In this document: positions 37,904-50,442 of the stretch, one piece after another | Layout of the letters: each line of letters begins with the position of its first letter | Position numbering within the stretch: the stretch's first letter is position 1 | DNA from: Vandiemenella viatica | Taxonomy: Eukaryota; Arthropoda; Insecta; Orthoptera; Morabidae | Direction of reading: 5' to 3' | NCBI GenBank assembly: GCA_031002005.1 | Contig: CM061920.1 | Span: 118,224,095-118,288,094, forward strand | Length of the DNA stretch: 64,000 bases | Position numbers and translations under genes: made by a program | The notes under the pieces: generated by a model | The model's database searches: none | Told to the model about the DNA's origin: nothing | What the model saw: the letters and a program-made list of their open reading frames with translations, nothing else

Positions 37904-38240
37904 TTGGTGGTCTCTCTGCAACCACCAATCCATTTTAACTTATTTTTGCTGAGTTTGACACTTTACAGCCTGCCAGTTTGTTGTTTTAATGTTTTGTTAA
38001 GCTGGTTGGCCCGTTTGCAGCCAACCAGCCAGTATTTACAAATTTGGTTATTTATGGCTAGTTTACAGTCATTGTTTTAGTGTTCTATTTTTCTTTATTT
38101 CGCCGTCCGCATGACCGACCTCTTTACAGTCGGTTATGCGAGAGGAGACCGTAGTTGATTTACGTTTTGAAGCACATTGTCATTACATGTTTTAGTCAGG
38201 GCGCTAATCACCCAGCTGTCAACGCGTCCTAAAGACCAAA

Positions 38241-39600
38241 AAATAACATCTTAACGCTTCTTCTATCCCATTCCAGCTCCTTTATCACATCAGTAATTTC
38301 CGCAGACAGTTCTAGCTGCCCTCCTTTGCATCCTCTCCAACTCCTGTATTTTATATCATAAGTGTGGGTAACATACTACATCACCATATTCATACAATGG
38401 TCTGACCAACGTTTTTTCAATCCAATGATTTTTTCTTTATTCAGCACCATTTTATGACTTATTCTGTCAAATACATTGTAAAGATCCAGTGCTACATTAG
38501 CAACTTGGCCTCACTTGTCCATTTAATCCGAAATTCTTGCATATAGCCCAATAACTGAGATTCACATGAACATCCTTGCCTAAATTTATTTTAATTTGCA
38601 AACCAGTTTATTTTGTAACGGACTTTTGTGTTATCATTGCATATGAATCTATCTATCAATACCTACTGCTGGTGTCAAACTAATAGGCCTGAATTTGAAA
38701 TACCTTTTGCTGCCCCTCCCTTAAAGATCGGTACTTCTATCCCATTTTTCCAATCCACTGGTAAGCAGAAAGTCTCCAGACACAATTTAAATGTCGTATT
38801 CCGTTGTCTTTAACATATTTTGCAATAATATCGTCTTCATCGTCCCTTTTATGCTTTTTTTTTAGCATTTTTATTTTCTTCATAATATACTCAGGATCAG
38901 TTTTAAATTCTCCAGCCTGCTTATTTCTTCATATGTGGAGAAGCTCCTACTCTGATTTACATCATACTCCCTGAAAGCCTCATAAAATCGATCACTTAAT
39001 ATCTCTCCCTTTTTAAATTCCTCAATTTTTTCTCCATCTTTATCTACAATTGTCTGAATACTTTCCGTTCCCCTCAGTTTTCTCATGGAGTAGCTTTCTT
39101 CATAAATCTAGCTTCCATCTTTGATGGTTTTAATTCCGTGTTTAGTTATGTGAGACTGTAGGTTTTCTCGGCGCTGAATGGGAATAGAATTTTCTCTGGT
39201 GTCTAGCCGAGTTAGTCCATCGATAAAACACGACGTTTCGGCGGTCATAAACTCTGTCGTCGTTGTCAAGTATCCGTGTTTAGCTGTCTAAACTGTTTCC
39301 TGCTACCTATCTGTCTCTTAACTCTGTTGTGTTCTTTAGCCTCCTTATCTCCCTCAGATTACGTAATTTCCTTTATTTTCTGTTTTGAAATAAAGATTTC
39401 TTCCCCCTTATTATCTCCCTGAACTGTTTCCACTTCGACCCCACTGTACTTGTGCCTTTGTCGCAAGACATCTGTTGTGGTTGCCTTTAACTGTGTTTTC
39501 TTCAGTTCAGGGCTTTTGTGTGACAAAACAATGTTCTGAATAAGTTAAACTGTTCTTTCAACACTAGATTGCAACTAAAAGGTTTCGTTTCTGGTTTAAT
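38241..39600 (-). pseudogene. LINE relic (jockey/CR1-like), interrupted
   Basis: The minus strand from about 39560 reads a Lys/Glu-rich region before the polymerase, then MRKLRGTESIQTIVDKDGEK, IEEFKKGEILSDRFYEAF, and further on FCLPVDWKNGIEVPIFKGG followed by a decayed N-Y-R-P-I-S-L-like block. Nearer 38300 it has WRGCKGGQLELSAEI and KELEWDRRS. A copy of half of the fold-back element (see 58457) sits in it at about 39164-39275. Many stops make it inactive. Confidence 0.55.
39164..39275. repeat. Half copy of the fold-back element family
   Basis: GGTTTTCTCGGCG, GAATTTTCTC, AAACACGACGTTTCGGCGGT and CGTCGTTGTCAAG match the left arm of the element at 58457-58663. No right arm follows. Confidence 0.75.
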
Positions 39601-39783
39601 TACGGCCGCCACTTCCACACAGGAAGAAATGACAGGATGAAAGTTCACAGTGGATGCTCAGTAGGCTACTATTAACTTCATCAGGCTCACTGTATAGTCT
39701 ATTCAAGACCAAAGGTCAAATAAATAATAATTTTAAAAAATGCTCAGTACTGTTATTTAATGACACTGATAGTTTAAGTTCAC

Positions 39784-40380
39784 TAAGTCGCTAAATACAT
39801 GTGTTACATCGCTTGACGGCATTAGCGGTGTAGCTGAAATTTTTTTTTTTTTTTCGTTTTTAACCAAGAAATCTCATTATTTTGAATGCTTAGTTTTGAT
39901 TTACAAGAAAATCTGATTTCTTATTAATTAAGGGAAAATGATTTGGTCTTGTTTCCAGGCCATAGGCACATATCTGCTTATCTGCTAATATATAAACCTA
40001 TCACAAATTTTGTACCCTGTTGCGCCCCTGTGTATTTTATATATCCTTACGTCTTAAGAAACAGTTGCTACATGCTGCAAAATCTATGAGGTATTTATTA
40101 TCAGTTGAAATTCAGCCAGCGCTCTCTCCGTTCATTCACAACACATCTCTAACTGCTGTTTTTCCCATTCTCATTCAAATTTCCTATAATTGTGAAATTG
40201 TTATTTTTATAAATTTTATTCGCATTGTCTGGACCTTGTTCTTGAGCATAAATTCTCACCATTGTTATAAAATCTAGTATGGATTCGTGTATAGTTCATA
40301 TTCGGAATAAAGCATTAATGCAACTGTAGCTCCAGGTTTTATTTTTCCATTCATTCTTTATCATTATTGCGACATCTGAA
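39784..40380 (+). repeat. Tandem duplication, copy 1 (597 bp)
   Basis: The unit starts TAAGTCGCTAAATACATG and ends GCGACATCTGAA. It contains a T run, a 85-codon frame (40020-40277) that I do not recognise, and AATAAAGC near its end. The next 595 bases repeat it. Confidence 0.95.
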
Positions 40381-40975
40381 TAAGTCGCTAAATACATGTG
40401 TTACATCGCTTGACGGCATTAGCGGTGTAGCTGAAATTTTTTTTTTTTTCGTTTTTAACCAAGAAATCTCATTATTTTGAATGCTTAGTTTTGATTTACA
40501 AGAAAATCTGATTTCTTATTAATTAAGGGAAAATGATTTGGTCTTGTTTCCAGGCCATAGGCACATATCTGCTTATCTGCTAATATATAAACCTATCACA
40601 AATTTTGTACCCTGTTGCGCCCCTGTGTATTTTATATATCCTTACGTCTTAAGAAACAGTTGCTACATGCTGCAAAATCTATGAGGTATTTATTATCAGT
40701 TGAAATTCAGCCAGCGCTCTCTCCGTTTATTCACAACACATCTCTAACTGCTGTTTTCCCCATTCTCATTCAAATTTCCTATAATTGTGAAATTGTTATT
40801 TTTATAAATTTTATTCGCATTGTCTGGACCTTGTTCTTGAGCATAAATTCTCACCATTGTTATAAAATCTAGTATGGATTCGTGTATAGTTCATATTCGG
40901 AATAAAGCATTAATGCAACTGTAGCTCCAGGTTTTATTTTTCCATTCATTCTTTATCATTATTGCGACATCTGAA
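40381..40975 (+). repeat. Tandem duplication, copy 2 (595 bp)
   Basis: It starts exactly where copy 1 ends. The differences I can find are a T run two bases shorter and two substitutions (C to T in CCGTTCATTC; T to C in GTTTTTCCC). The 85-codon frame is conserved only because the DNA is, so it is not evidence of a gene. Confidence 0.95.
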
Positions 40976-41310
40976 TATGATCTTTTAGTTTGATGCCTCC
41001 AATTATAGAACATGTAATAGTTCTGTGATTCTTCACATCCTCGTAGTTTTTTTCTTTCTCTGTGTTGTTACTGCTATGTTAGCTTGTATTGTTTTTAATT
41101 CTTCGTATATCGTGAGAGATAGAAAGGTAATAAAATAACAGCCGGTTACGTGTTTTCATTTTATTTTTATTTTTTATTTTATTTTTTTTTCATGTCGTGA
41201 TATTATCTTGCCTTTTAATTCTGACATGATCGATTTTCTGAGTAAATCAAGACTTACAAAACCAAAACTAAATGTATTACGTAAAAACATTTAGGATTTT
41301 TTCTTACTTA

Positions 41311-41958
41311 CTAGCTGGTTTCCGTTCACTTTTCCTTCCCTCAACTGAAAAATGATACACCAACACAATACGTCTTTGGCAGAAATATGAAAGTACCGCA
41401 GGTCGACCACTTTCAACCACCATATCTCCCACACTCCCACAGTTACTGAAATTCCGCCGATGTTGTGATCGAAAGGTGACTTTGTGTTACTACCACACAC
41501 AAACGCCAGTGATCTGCGATAGATAATTTTCGCTGAATAGTGATACACCAAGACACATGCGTCTTTGGCAGAAATATGAAATTGCCGCAGGTCGACCACT
41601 TTCAACCACCATATCTCCCACACCCCCATAGCTACCGACATCTAACAACCATAGTGCACGACAGGAGACACGATTCTACTACCACACACAAACACCAATG
41701 GTCTATGCTATGTAGTTGTGGCAGGAAAGTGAAGTATAAGGAAACACACATTTTTGGTCGAAATGTGAAAACTCCCTGCATTGATCAACTTTAATCATCA
41801 TATCTCCCACATCCCCACAGCTATCGGCATTCGGCCAACGTTGTGCACGACAGGAAACTCCATGCTACTTCCACACACAAACACCAGTGATCTGTGCTAG
41901 GTGGTGGTGGCTGAAAAGTGAAATATAGGAAAACACACTTCTATTTTTATATATAAGA
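41311..41958 (-). mobile_element. Helitron-like element related to 17652-18432
   Basis: On the minus strand it starts TCTTATATATAAAAATAG (41958) preceded by A, and ends CTAG at 41311, followed by T. Its three full interior units of about 187 bp (markers near 41510, 41697, 41885) align with those of the element at 17652. Short frames on both strands (41291-41641, 41540-41794) come from the repeat. Confidence 0.75.
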
Positions 41959-42239
41959 TGTATCAACCTCGTGTACATTTTCTGTGTTCCAGTTAGGGCT
42001 ATCAATATTTTTATAGTATTTCGTAGAATAAGCTGTAAAAAATAAAGCACACTTTAGAGAAATATAGTACTTCATAGAGTAAAAAAGGACAAAATGGTAT
42101 GTTTTTACTTATTTTTTATATAAAAAATATATTTTGGCACTTCTTGCGTCATTTAATAATTTTTTGTCTACAGTGAAATGTTTTATTGCATGCAATTTTT
42201 AAATTAATGTAGATAAAAGCTCTTTTTTTTATTAATGAG

Positions 42240-42967
42240 ATACTCGCTCTGCTTCTCTCTTTCATTTCTCTCGCCATTGCGAATTCATAATTGAAAATAT
42301 CATTTCTGTTAATGCCAAAGTAGCGGGAGTAGAGAACAGGAATAAAATAATGTTAAATAAGTCATATAAATTATTTACGGTATATTTTAAAGTATGCTGC
42401 CATTTTTGTCCTGTGGTTTTGTCGGTAAACTCGCTACACTCTTTTATTTTTATCTTTATTTCGTTTAATGTTGTCATACTCATTTTTTTCTTATAAATTT
42501 AGAACTTCTTCTATTGTCTCCCAGTCATCAAATGAAACCACGTGTTTTAAATTTTATTTTTGTATTTTGCGTAGCCAACTGCTTTCATCAAAATAAATTC
42601 ATTTAATAAGTTATTCTATACATTTATAAACGAATACTAGAAAATCCTTTTTAACACTATCACTTTCTGTGGAAAATTTGGCTTCTAAGCACATTTTCTT
42701 GGTTACTTAACGAAGGAAACAGTCTCTTTTACATTGTTCTAGCGCTGTTTTGAAAGTTGACATATTATACACATTTAAGACTGTGATGTGATTACAACTT
42801 TGTAAAGTTATATAAAAATGGCTCGCGAAATACAAAAATATTGTAACTTTATTGTCTCCATTAGTTAAATTCATCGTCAAAATATGTTGAATGTGTGTTG
42901 GAAAATCCTTCCTTAAACTAATAAAATAATCGCTCAGTGACCTCCAGTTCAGATGAAACTGATGCAC
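42240..42967 (-). pseudogene. hAT transposase C-terminal relic
   Basis: The minus strand reads MHQFHLNWRSLSDYFISLRK (about 42967), then VYNMSTFKTALEQCKRD, then after broken sequence LYDLFNIILFLFSTPATLAL, TEMIFSIMNSQWREK. The last part matches the hAT dimerisation domain, whose core is a hydrophobic run, Ser/Thr-x-Ala, a Glu-x-Val/Ile-Phe-Ser, Met-Asn-x-x-Trp and Glu-Arg-Asn; the Glu-Arg-Asn part is present one frame away. The hydrophobic run TPATLAL lacks the usual Asn. Stops and shifts separate the parts. Confidence 0.55.
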
Positions 42968-42995
42968 TTTCTTTAATGGAATTAATAAAGTTTAA

Positions 42996-43036
42996 TAATA
43001 TTTAATTGAATTAATAAATAATTCAATTAAATATTA
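42996..43036. repeat. AT-rich perfect inverted repeat (18-bp arms)
   Basis: The arms TAATATTTAATTGAATTA (42996-43013) and their exact reverse complement (43019-43036) surround the 5-base loop ATAAA. It lies 29 bases beyond the hAT relic. Confidence 0.95.
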
Positions 43037-43749
43037 AAGGGAGGAACAACCTGCGAGTGAAAATTAACAAAACAAAAACGAAACAGACATTTTCACGACA
43101 AAACATTTATTTGACGTTGTCATTTTCGACATTTTGGAACGCAGCAACTCATAGATGCGTTTGGATAAACGCACATTGCATCACTCAAAAGATAAGTCAT
43201 AATGTGCGTTCAAGTGAGGGGTTTGTTTGTTTTTAGTTTCAAGTTTGATCCATTCATCTGAAATATAGCATTTTCACATACTACATATTTCTCAAACAGT
43301 ATATAGTACGCAGACGCGAAATACAGTGCAATACAACCGTACTATATATTATAGTATGGTTGGAAACCTAGTATCGGTGCAGATACGAACATCTCTACTG
43401 TACAATACACATAAATGTAAGTGGTGGTGTGTGACACCAAAACTAATTTCTGTGCATTTCAGACTACAACGGCAAAATAATAATAATAATAATACTTAGA
43501 GGCATGGGTAAAGTACCATATATCTTTCTCTCTCTGGTCATCAAGACTGAAATACGCTAATGGGCGTCATAAGTGAAAGTGGATAATCATTTGTTATTTA
43601 ATAAATTCAGTCGGAAACAACTTCGCTTATCTGGCAGACTATACCACTCAAACATCTGTTTCAAGACTGTGATACCATTTATTTATTTATTAAAAAAGGG
43701 CGTAGCGACCTGTTATATAACTCACGACTCCTCTGGGTATTATTAATCA

Positions 43750-46021
43750 CTAGCCACAAAGCCCGTCAAAAATGACGGGTTTAACGGATTAACTGATTTC
43801 TTCTTAGTAGTGTACCTAAATATAATTGTAATAAAATAAAGCTCAATGTTCTGTAATTTCTCATCCCTTGTGACGTAGCAAAAGTTTCATTGTCTATTTG
43901 GTCCAGGTTGCGTTTCAGCCTACCAACAATCTTCGCCAATATAGCCGGTAGAAAATCAAAACTTAATTCACACGCGAATTAATATTTTCCCTGTATCGCA
44001 TGTCAATGTCATCATGCATCGTGCGATACAAACTTGATCCAAAATCTTCACAGTTACATACAACTTTCTTATTTTCTATGATGAAGTTCCATGTTTTAAC
44101 GCCTGAAATAATGACCACAGTGAAAACGAAGGATGCTAAAAATAAATCTTGAAAACCTAAGCTATGTCACGTAATATTAGTTTTAATTGTGGTTAAAGTA
44201 GCACACATCGCTAACAATTTGGAACTTCTTTCATTCAGACCAAGTAATGAGTTCATTAAAAAAAGCTACTGTTAATTAATATGCCATTCTAGCATTACAT
44301 TTCTTAGCAATTACTTAAATAAATATAATTGTCATAAAATATAGTTCAGTGCAATTCATAGTGCTTTGCCATGTAAGAAAAGGTTTTCGTTGCTATTCTG
44401 GTCCAGGTTGTATTTCAACCTAACCCCTACTGAACTTGCGATAAATGAAACAATACTTTAATCACATTTTAGTGGTAATAATGCAACACGACATTAACTA
44501 AAACAAAAATCTTTACGGGTTCTCCATCTTACTTTTTTATATTCGTGTTTCAGATAGATACCAACACCTTTGAATGGCTGAAATATGGCATCAGTACAAG
44601 CAAAGGAAATTAAAAATAAATCTTAACAACTTACATCATTTCACGTAATATTAGTTTGAATGTAGTCTATGTTGTGTAGATAGGGCAAATGTAGGTGAGT
44701 GAAGGATAGCGGGAAGTTGGGTGTGTAGGGAAATTGCCACCGGAGCGATTAAATTAAATTAAGATCTGAAAAGTGTGGAACTACTTTCGATAAAACAAAC
44801 AATGATGAAAGTAACAGAACACTTAAGAAAACAAAATTGAAATTATTTAAAAAAAATTAAATTACTTATGCCCTCTGCTGTCAAGTGTCAGTTCTAATAA
44901 CAATCTATCCAAATTGCCACTAACAATGACAAAATATCTCTTACATATCTGTGGCCAATGATTTTAACAAATACTTTGATATAAAACGAATCTATTATTA
45001 AATAAATCAAATCTACTAATACTTATTATGTCGATTTAAACTCAATACATACTTTTATTTCAGTGTTCTGACAATTCACGGCTTAGTGTAATTCCTCGTG
45101 CCTTGGGTTGTAGCAAAAGGTTTCAGTTTCCATTAGGGTCCAGGTTGTATTTCAACCTAACCACGTTAACTTCTCGCCAGAAAAACAGTACTTCAATTTC
45201 ACGCTTATTAATACATGAACTGTTTCGCGTTTTAGTGGCAATAATGCATCGCGATATAATTTTGATCAAAAATCTTCAAGGGTTTTTGCACATTTCTTTT
45301 TTTGTGATTCAGACTGGTAGTAAAACGTTTGAATGGTTGACACAATTGCTGAACTCATAGGCTCAGTAATATTACGCACTGAAAGCAAAGGAAATTAAAA
45401 TCAACTTATGAACTTACATTATGCCACGTATTATTGTTCTAAGTGTAGTGTAGGATTGCACAATTCCCGGATCAATGTGCAGCTATTTCCATTCAAACGA
45501 ATTAATAATTTCAATAATAGGACACAGTTTAAAATATTTTGAAATAATCTAAATTATTCATGCCCTATGCTGTAACATCAAATTCCACTTGTAATTCTAA
45601 TCCATGCGAAGTAATCCTCTAACCAAAATTTTCTCTACATTGATGCACGAAATACAAAGCTTTTATCTTACATTTCTATGGACAAAGAATTTAAGGAATA
45701 CTTCTACATATCAAAGGAATGTTACGTAAATATAAGCATCTAATGATTGATATGTCGATTTTAATGCAATACATACTTTTATTTCAGTGTTCTATGAGTT
45801 AATTTATTCATTGATGCTTGGAAATGTTATTAAATAACGCGCATTCCCACAAATAATATCGTAAAGCGTGACGTCATAGTGCAACGTCATAGATTGACGT
45901 AATGGCGTGACATGACGTCAGCGTGACATGACGTCAGCGTGACATGACGTCAGCGTGACATGACGTTAGCGTGACATGACGTCAGCATGACATCCTACAT
46001 TAAGCCTATTATACTAATAGA
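43750..46021 (-). mobile_element. Helitron-like element, 2.27 kb
   Basis: On the minus strand it starts TCTATTAGTATAATAGGC at 46021, preceded by A, and ends CTAG at 43750, followed by T. The 3' hairpin is perfect: CCCGTCA (43762-43768), loop AAAA, TGACGGG (43773-43779), 8 bases from CTAG. The interior holds three spaced copies of a block with GTCCAGGTTG.TTTCA.CCTA near 43903, 44400 and 45136. The minisatellite at 45907 is close to its 5' end. No Rep/helicase gene is present. Confidence 0.78.
45907..45986. repeat. Five tandem 16-bp units, four with a TGACGTCA palindrome
   Basis: Unit GTGACATGACGTCAGC, five copies; the fourth has TTAGC in place of TCAGC. TGACGTCA is the full cyclic-AMP response element bound by CREB/ATF-type bZIP proteins. 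Partial TGACGTNA-like sites precede it at 45870-45905. Confidence 0.95.
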
Positions 46022-46779
46022 TTACCTCGCCTTACGAATTCCATTCAGCTCAAGATTATTCCAGAAGCGTTTTACATGTTATACCCTGTGTATGAGACTT
46101 ACAGTTCTCCAAAATTTGACCTGTGAATTGCAGTATAGAATTAATTTTGCCTACGACCGAGATAATGTGCTGTAGTTTTGAAGTATGCAATCTCCTAATC
46201 TTCTGTGGCACCTAGTACTACTCGTATGTTGCACACCTGCCGCTTGTGAGCCTGTGAAGCTTGGTTGCTGACTAGCAGGGGCTAGGAGTTGGTTGGTACA
46301 TCGGTCGCAACGCGTATTTGGCGCTAGCCTGCCGTTGATATATTACGAACATGTCGTTCCGGTTCTGTCCTCAACCTATATCATTCTCTCTATGCATGAA
46401 ACGTTCTTTCTGGTGGTCTTCTCATTGTGCATGTGGAGAATCCTGATGGTTATCAAGATAATTGATACACTCACAGCTGTTTGGGAAGAAAAAACACACT
46501 GACAGAGAAAAGAAAAGTTTACCATAATTCCCATTACATATGCCCTTAAATCTTTTTTTGTGACAGAACTTACATTTATTGATGTTTTACTTTTGTTTTC
46601 ACGATGAAGTGCATGCGTTAGGAATTAATGCGGTGAATAATTTTTTTTAAATCTACTTTCCGATGTTAAAAGTTGCGGGTGAGATGTATGTATATATTAA
46701 AATCAGCAAGACTTCAGCGAAAACTGCGCTGCCTTCATCAATGTAGTAGTGAAGTGAAGTTTATTAAAAAAATATTAGA

Positions 46780-46970
46780 GACAGGATGGTAGGTCATATT
46801 TTGAGACATGCAGGATTGGCTAACTTATTAGTGGAGGGAACAGTCGAAGGTAAGAACTGCAGTGGAAGATGGAGATTAAGATATATGAAGCACATAGTTG
46901 AGGACGTGGCTTTTAAGGGGTATGTTGAGATTAAAAGGTCAACACAAGATAGGACAGCAAAAAAAAATAC
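46780..46970 (+). mobile_element. RTE LINE C-terminal fragment
   Basis: Reads MVGHILRHAGLANLLVEGTV, EGKNCSGRWRLRYMKHIVED, then KGYVEIKRSTQDRT and an A run. The middle of the usual 3' end is deleted before the tail. Plus orientation. Confidence 0.8.
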
Positions 46971-47494
46971 CTAGTAGATTACATAAATTGCTGCGATGTC
47001 AAATACTACTTTTTTTTTTTTAGTATATGTTGCGATTTTTTAAAATAAAGTACTTCCTTTCGTTGACATTTTTGTTCTCTCTTTTTAGTTATTTGATTTC
47101 AAAAATTTCCTTGTATTTTGCCTCAAGTTAGATGCTATTATCGAAGAGATGTAACATACGTTCTTTAGTTTAGCACTAATTATCAGTCCTTTAAAAATAA
47201 AATTTGAAATAAATGTATTATTTAAACGAAAACTTTTTAGTTTTCCATGTGTGTTACAATTAATTGTAAGTACATAACATTCAATGAACTAAAAATTGTT
47301 TTTTATGTGTGGCATAGGCAAGTTTATTAAGCTAATACTGCCTGGTAAGAAGACGCAAAAGTGACATGTGACTAGTAGCCACATATATCGAACTTAAACG
47401 TGTATTTACAAGTAGGTACTATTGAATTAAAAATACGATACATTTTTTCCGTATACTGGCACTGTTCGATGAGCTTTTCTCTTTGGGCTGATAA

Positions 47495-47645
47495 AGTTCG
47501 AAGTGCTGAATCAATCTTGGTGGGAGAACGCTAATGTTCGGGAGTATCCCGATTCCATTCCCGGTTCGGTTATTCATATTTCAGTGATTCCCAAAATCGT
47601 TCTGGAAAGTATTAAATACCCACTCATAGGCGATTCTGAGATTTG
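47495..47645 (+). repeat. Weak SINE family A copy
   Basis: GGGAGTATCCCGATTCCATT, CCCGGTTCGGTTATTCA and GTGATTCCC..AAATCGTTC keep the block order of the family but are diverged. Confidence 0.35.
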
Positions 47646-48059
47646 TTTTTATCTTATTCAGTGTCAAATATAGTTAATAAAAAATTTGTCACGCTTGTGC
47701 AATTGCGTTATTATTGTTTACAATACTATCAAATTGGCTGCTCGATTTCCGATTTTAACCTGATCGAAATATGCCATCTAGCATTAATTCACTAATTCAC
47801 TTATTTTGATCGACCAATGCAATGTATTGTATTTTACGTTGTAACCTATGATTAAAAAATGGTAACACTCATCAGGCCGTATACGAGAAAAGTGATTAGT
47901 TAGAATATTCTGCTTAAATTAAGTTATTCAGTATGTTTTTTTTTTTTTTTACTTAAACTTTGTTTACTACTGATTAACCCCAAGGCACGCTCATTACTGT
48001 TACATGCAAGCGGCTGTTAACCACGAACTGACTTCTAACCTTTTAATGATAGTGGTTAC

Positions 48060-49490
48060 CGAAAAAATATCATCATATATTAAGACAGATATTTTTCGGA
48101 ATTCGACCCTTAAAGGGCAAAAGTATCAATATTTTTGCAATGCGTAATTGTGTCACGAGCGATTTATCTCCTTTAATATCTAACCGATATAGATAAATGT
48201 TGTAGAATATTACAGATTAAGGTCTCCGCCATGGTAACATTATATTTCAAGAAAAGAATTTTTCGTTTTTCGGCCCTTAAAGGGCAAAAATGTCAATTTG
48301 TCTAAAATTCGTTTTTTGTATATCGAGCCATTTATCTCCCTGGATATCTATCCAAAATCGATAAATCAAGTGAGATAATGAGGAATAATGTCTCAGCTTC
48401 GGTGACATCATATTTTAGGAATGACGTTTTAGGAATTCAACCCTTAAAGGGAAAAAGTATGAATGGTTCTGCAACGCATTTTTGTGTCACGAGCTATTTA
48501 TCTCCCTTAATTTCTAACCGATATGGATAAATGAGGTATCATATTAAAGATTAAGGTCTCCGCCGTGGTAATTATATTTTAAGAAAGGATTTATTCGTAG
48601 TTCGAACCTTAAAGGGTAAAAATGTCGATTTTTCTAAAATGCTTTTTTTGTATATCGAGCCATTTACCTCCCTGGATATCTAACCAAAATCGATAAATCA
48701 AGTAGGATTATAAGGAATAATATCTCAGCTTTGTGACATGATATTTTAAGAAAGAATGTTTTTGAAATTGAACCATTTAAGGGAAAAAGTATAAATTTTT
48801 CTATAATGCATTTTTGTGTCACGAGCCATTTATCTCCCTTGATATATAACCGATATAGATAAATGAGGTATCATATTAAAGATTAAGGTCTCCGCCATGG
48901 TCACATTATATTTTAGAAAGAATATTTCGTTATTCGACCCTTAAAGGGCATAAATATCAGTATTTCTAAAATGCGTTTTTTGTGTCTTTAGTCATTTATC
49001 TCTGTTGACAATTAAACAAAATTGATAAACGAGGTATCATTTAAAAGCTTCAGGTCTTCGTAATGTCTTCGGTTCCGTTACCACATTTTAAGTAGAAATT
49101 TTTAAAAATTCTAACCTTAGAGGGCAAAAGTATTAATATTTTTACAATGCATTTTTCTGTCAGGAGCTGTTTATTTCCCTTGATACCTAATAGAAATCAA
49201 TAAATGACGTATCGATTTAAATATTAAATTAGCCGCTATGGTCACATCATATTAAGGGGCAAAAATATCATTTCTCAAAACTTTTTTTTTACCTTGGTTG
49301 ATATTTTATAAAAGGAATTTTTTGGAATTCAACCCTTAAAGGGCAAAATTATCAACATTAGTTATAGAACGTGTTTTTTTAATTTTTTTTAATATAAGCC
49401 ATTTATCTTCTTCGATACCTATCCGAAATCGATAAATGACATATCGTTTTAAAAATCAAGGTCTCCAGCTAGGTAAAATCATAAATTAAG
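48060..49490 (+). repeat. Degenerate tandem array, about 167-bp unit, eight to nine copies
   Basis: Each unit carries (G/A)ACCCTTAAAGGGCAAAA followed by TTTATCTCCC and CGATATAGATAAATGA-like blocks. Marker positions are near 48108, 48269, 48438, 48605, 48771, 48938, 49108, 49254 and 49330, so spacing is about 161-170 until the last copies shorten. Alternate units are more alike, which suggests an older dimer of about 335 bp. The frames are closed. Confidence 0.85.
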
Positions 49491-49940
49491 AAAAAAAATT
49501 CAGAATTTGGTGTTAAAGGTGGTAGCGCGTATGAGACTGTTCAGAGCCAAGTCCCCAGATTTCAGCAGCGGATATCACAGAGAAGTCAATAAACTTTTTT
49601 TATTCAATAAGGAGTTTTTCGTATATATTTTTTTCTTTTACGGAAACCCTGTCATTTTGCTATACAATTCCAATGTAATCATTTTATTTGCTCAGCAACA
49701 AATATCACAGAGATGTTGATATGTTGTGTGCATTTTGTTAAAGTTGGTTTTATTCTACTAAGGTCAGTGACAGTTTGTCATAAATACAGTGTGTTTTAAA
49801 TTTTCCTAACTGTTTCGTAATATGTTGTGAGTATTTTGCTGCGTACCTATTACACTAAATGAAATATTTGCTACAAAAGTACGGTTCTATTATTTATTAT
49901 ATTACAAGCATTCAAACTCACTATTCATCGCATTTTATTC

Positions 49941-49966
49941 GCGAAATTTTCGCACGGGTCGTCTAG
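49941..49966 (+). mobile_element. Helitron-like 3' end (5' end not located)
   Basis: GCGAAATTTTCGC (49941-49953) is a perfect palindrome, followed 9 bases later by CTAG and then T. The array at 48060-49490 is probably this element's interior, but I could not fix a 5' TC end. Confidence 0.55.
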
Positions 49967-50442
49967 TCCAATAATAATACTTTCTAGCTGCCTACTGTTG
50001 ATTAATCGCTAGGTAATGCTACAAAGGTTGCAGAACATTGTAACAGAGCATCGTACACTCCATAATGTTGTGAGAAATCCTATTCCTTATTTTCGGAGAT
50101 GTCTGCCAACGGTACTATATTATTGCGGTGTAAGCGTTGGTACCGAGCGTCCTAAATCGACAAGAAAAGATTAGTTGACGCTGAAGTTTCTTTTATGATT
50201 TCATGACAAAACCAAAATGTATATTTGAGGTTTATTTATAGATTTTCCCTTCTTTTTCCAGCGGTATACACACTTATTTCTTAAATCTGTCAAATTATTT
50301 TAATCCCATTCTTCGTAACTACAGGGCAAAACAAACATAAAATCATGCATAGATTGTTAACCTTGAACTGGCATCTCGAAATTTGAAGATACTACTCCGT
50401 ATAATGAAGCGGATCTCTATGCGTGTAGAAATATACCGAGTA

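Noticed and set aside
40020..40872. Identical 85-codon frames in both copies of the tandem duplication
   Set aside because: Identity follows from the recent DNA duplication. No domain, start context or splice support.
48060..49490. CRISPR-like array
   Set aside because: Units of about 167 bp diverge throughout, with no short conserved repeat and unique spacers; the DNA is from an insect.
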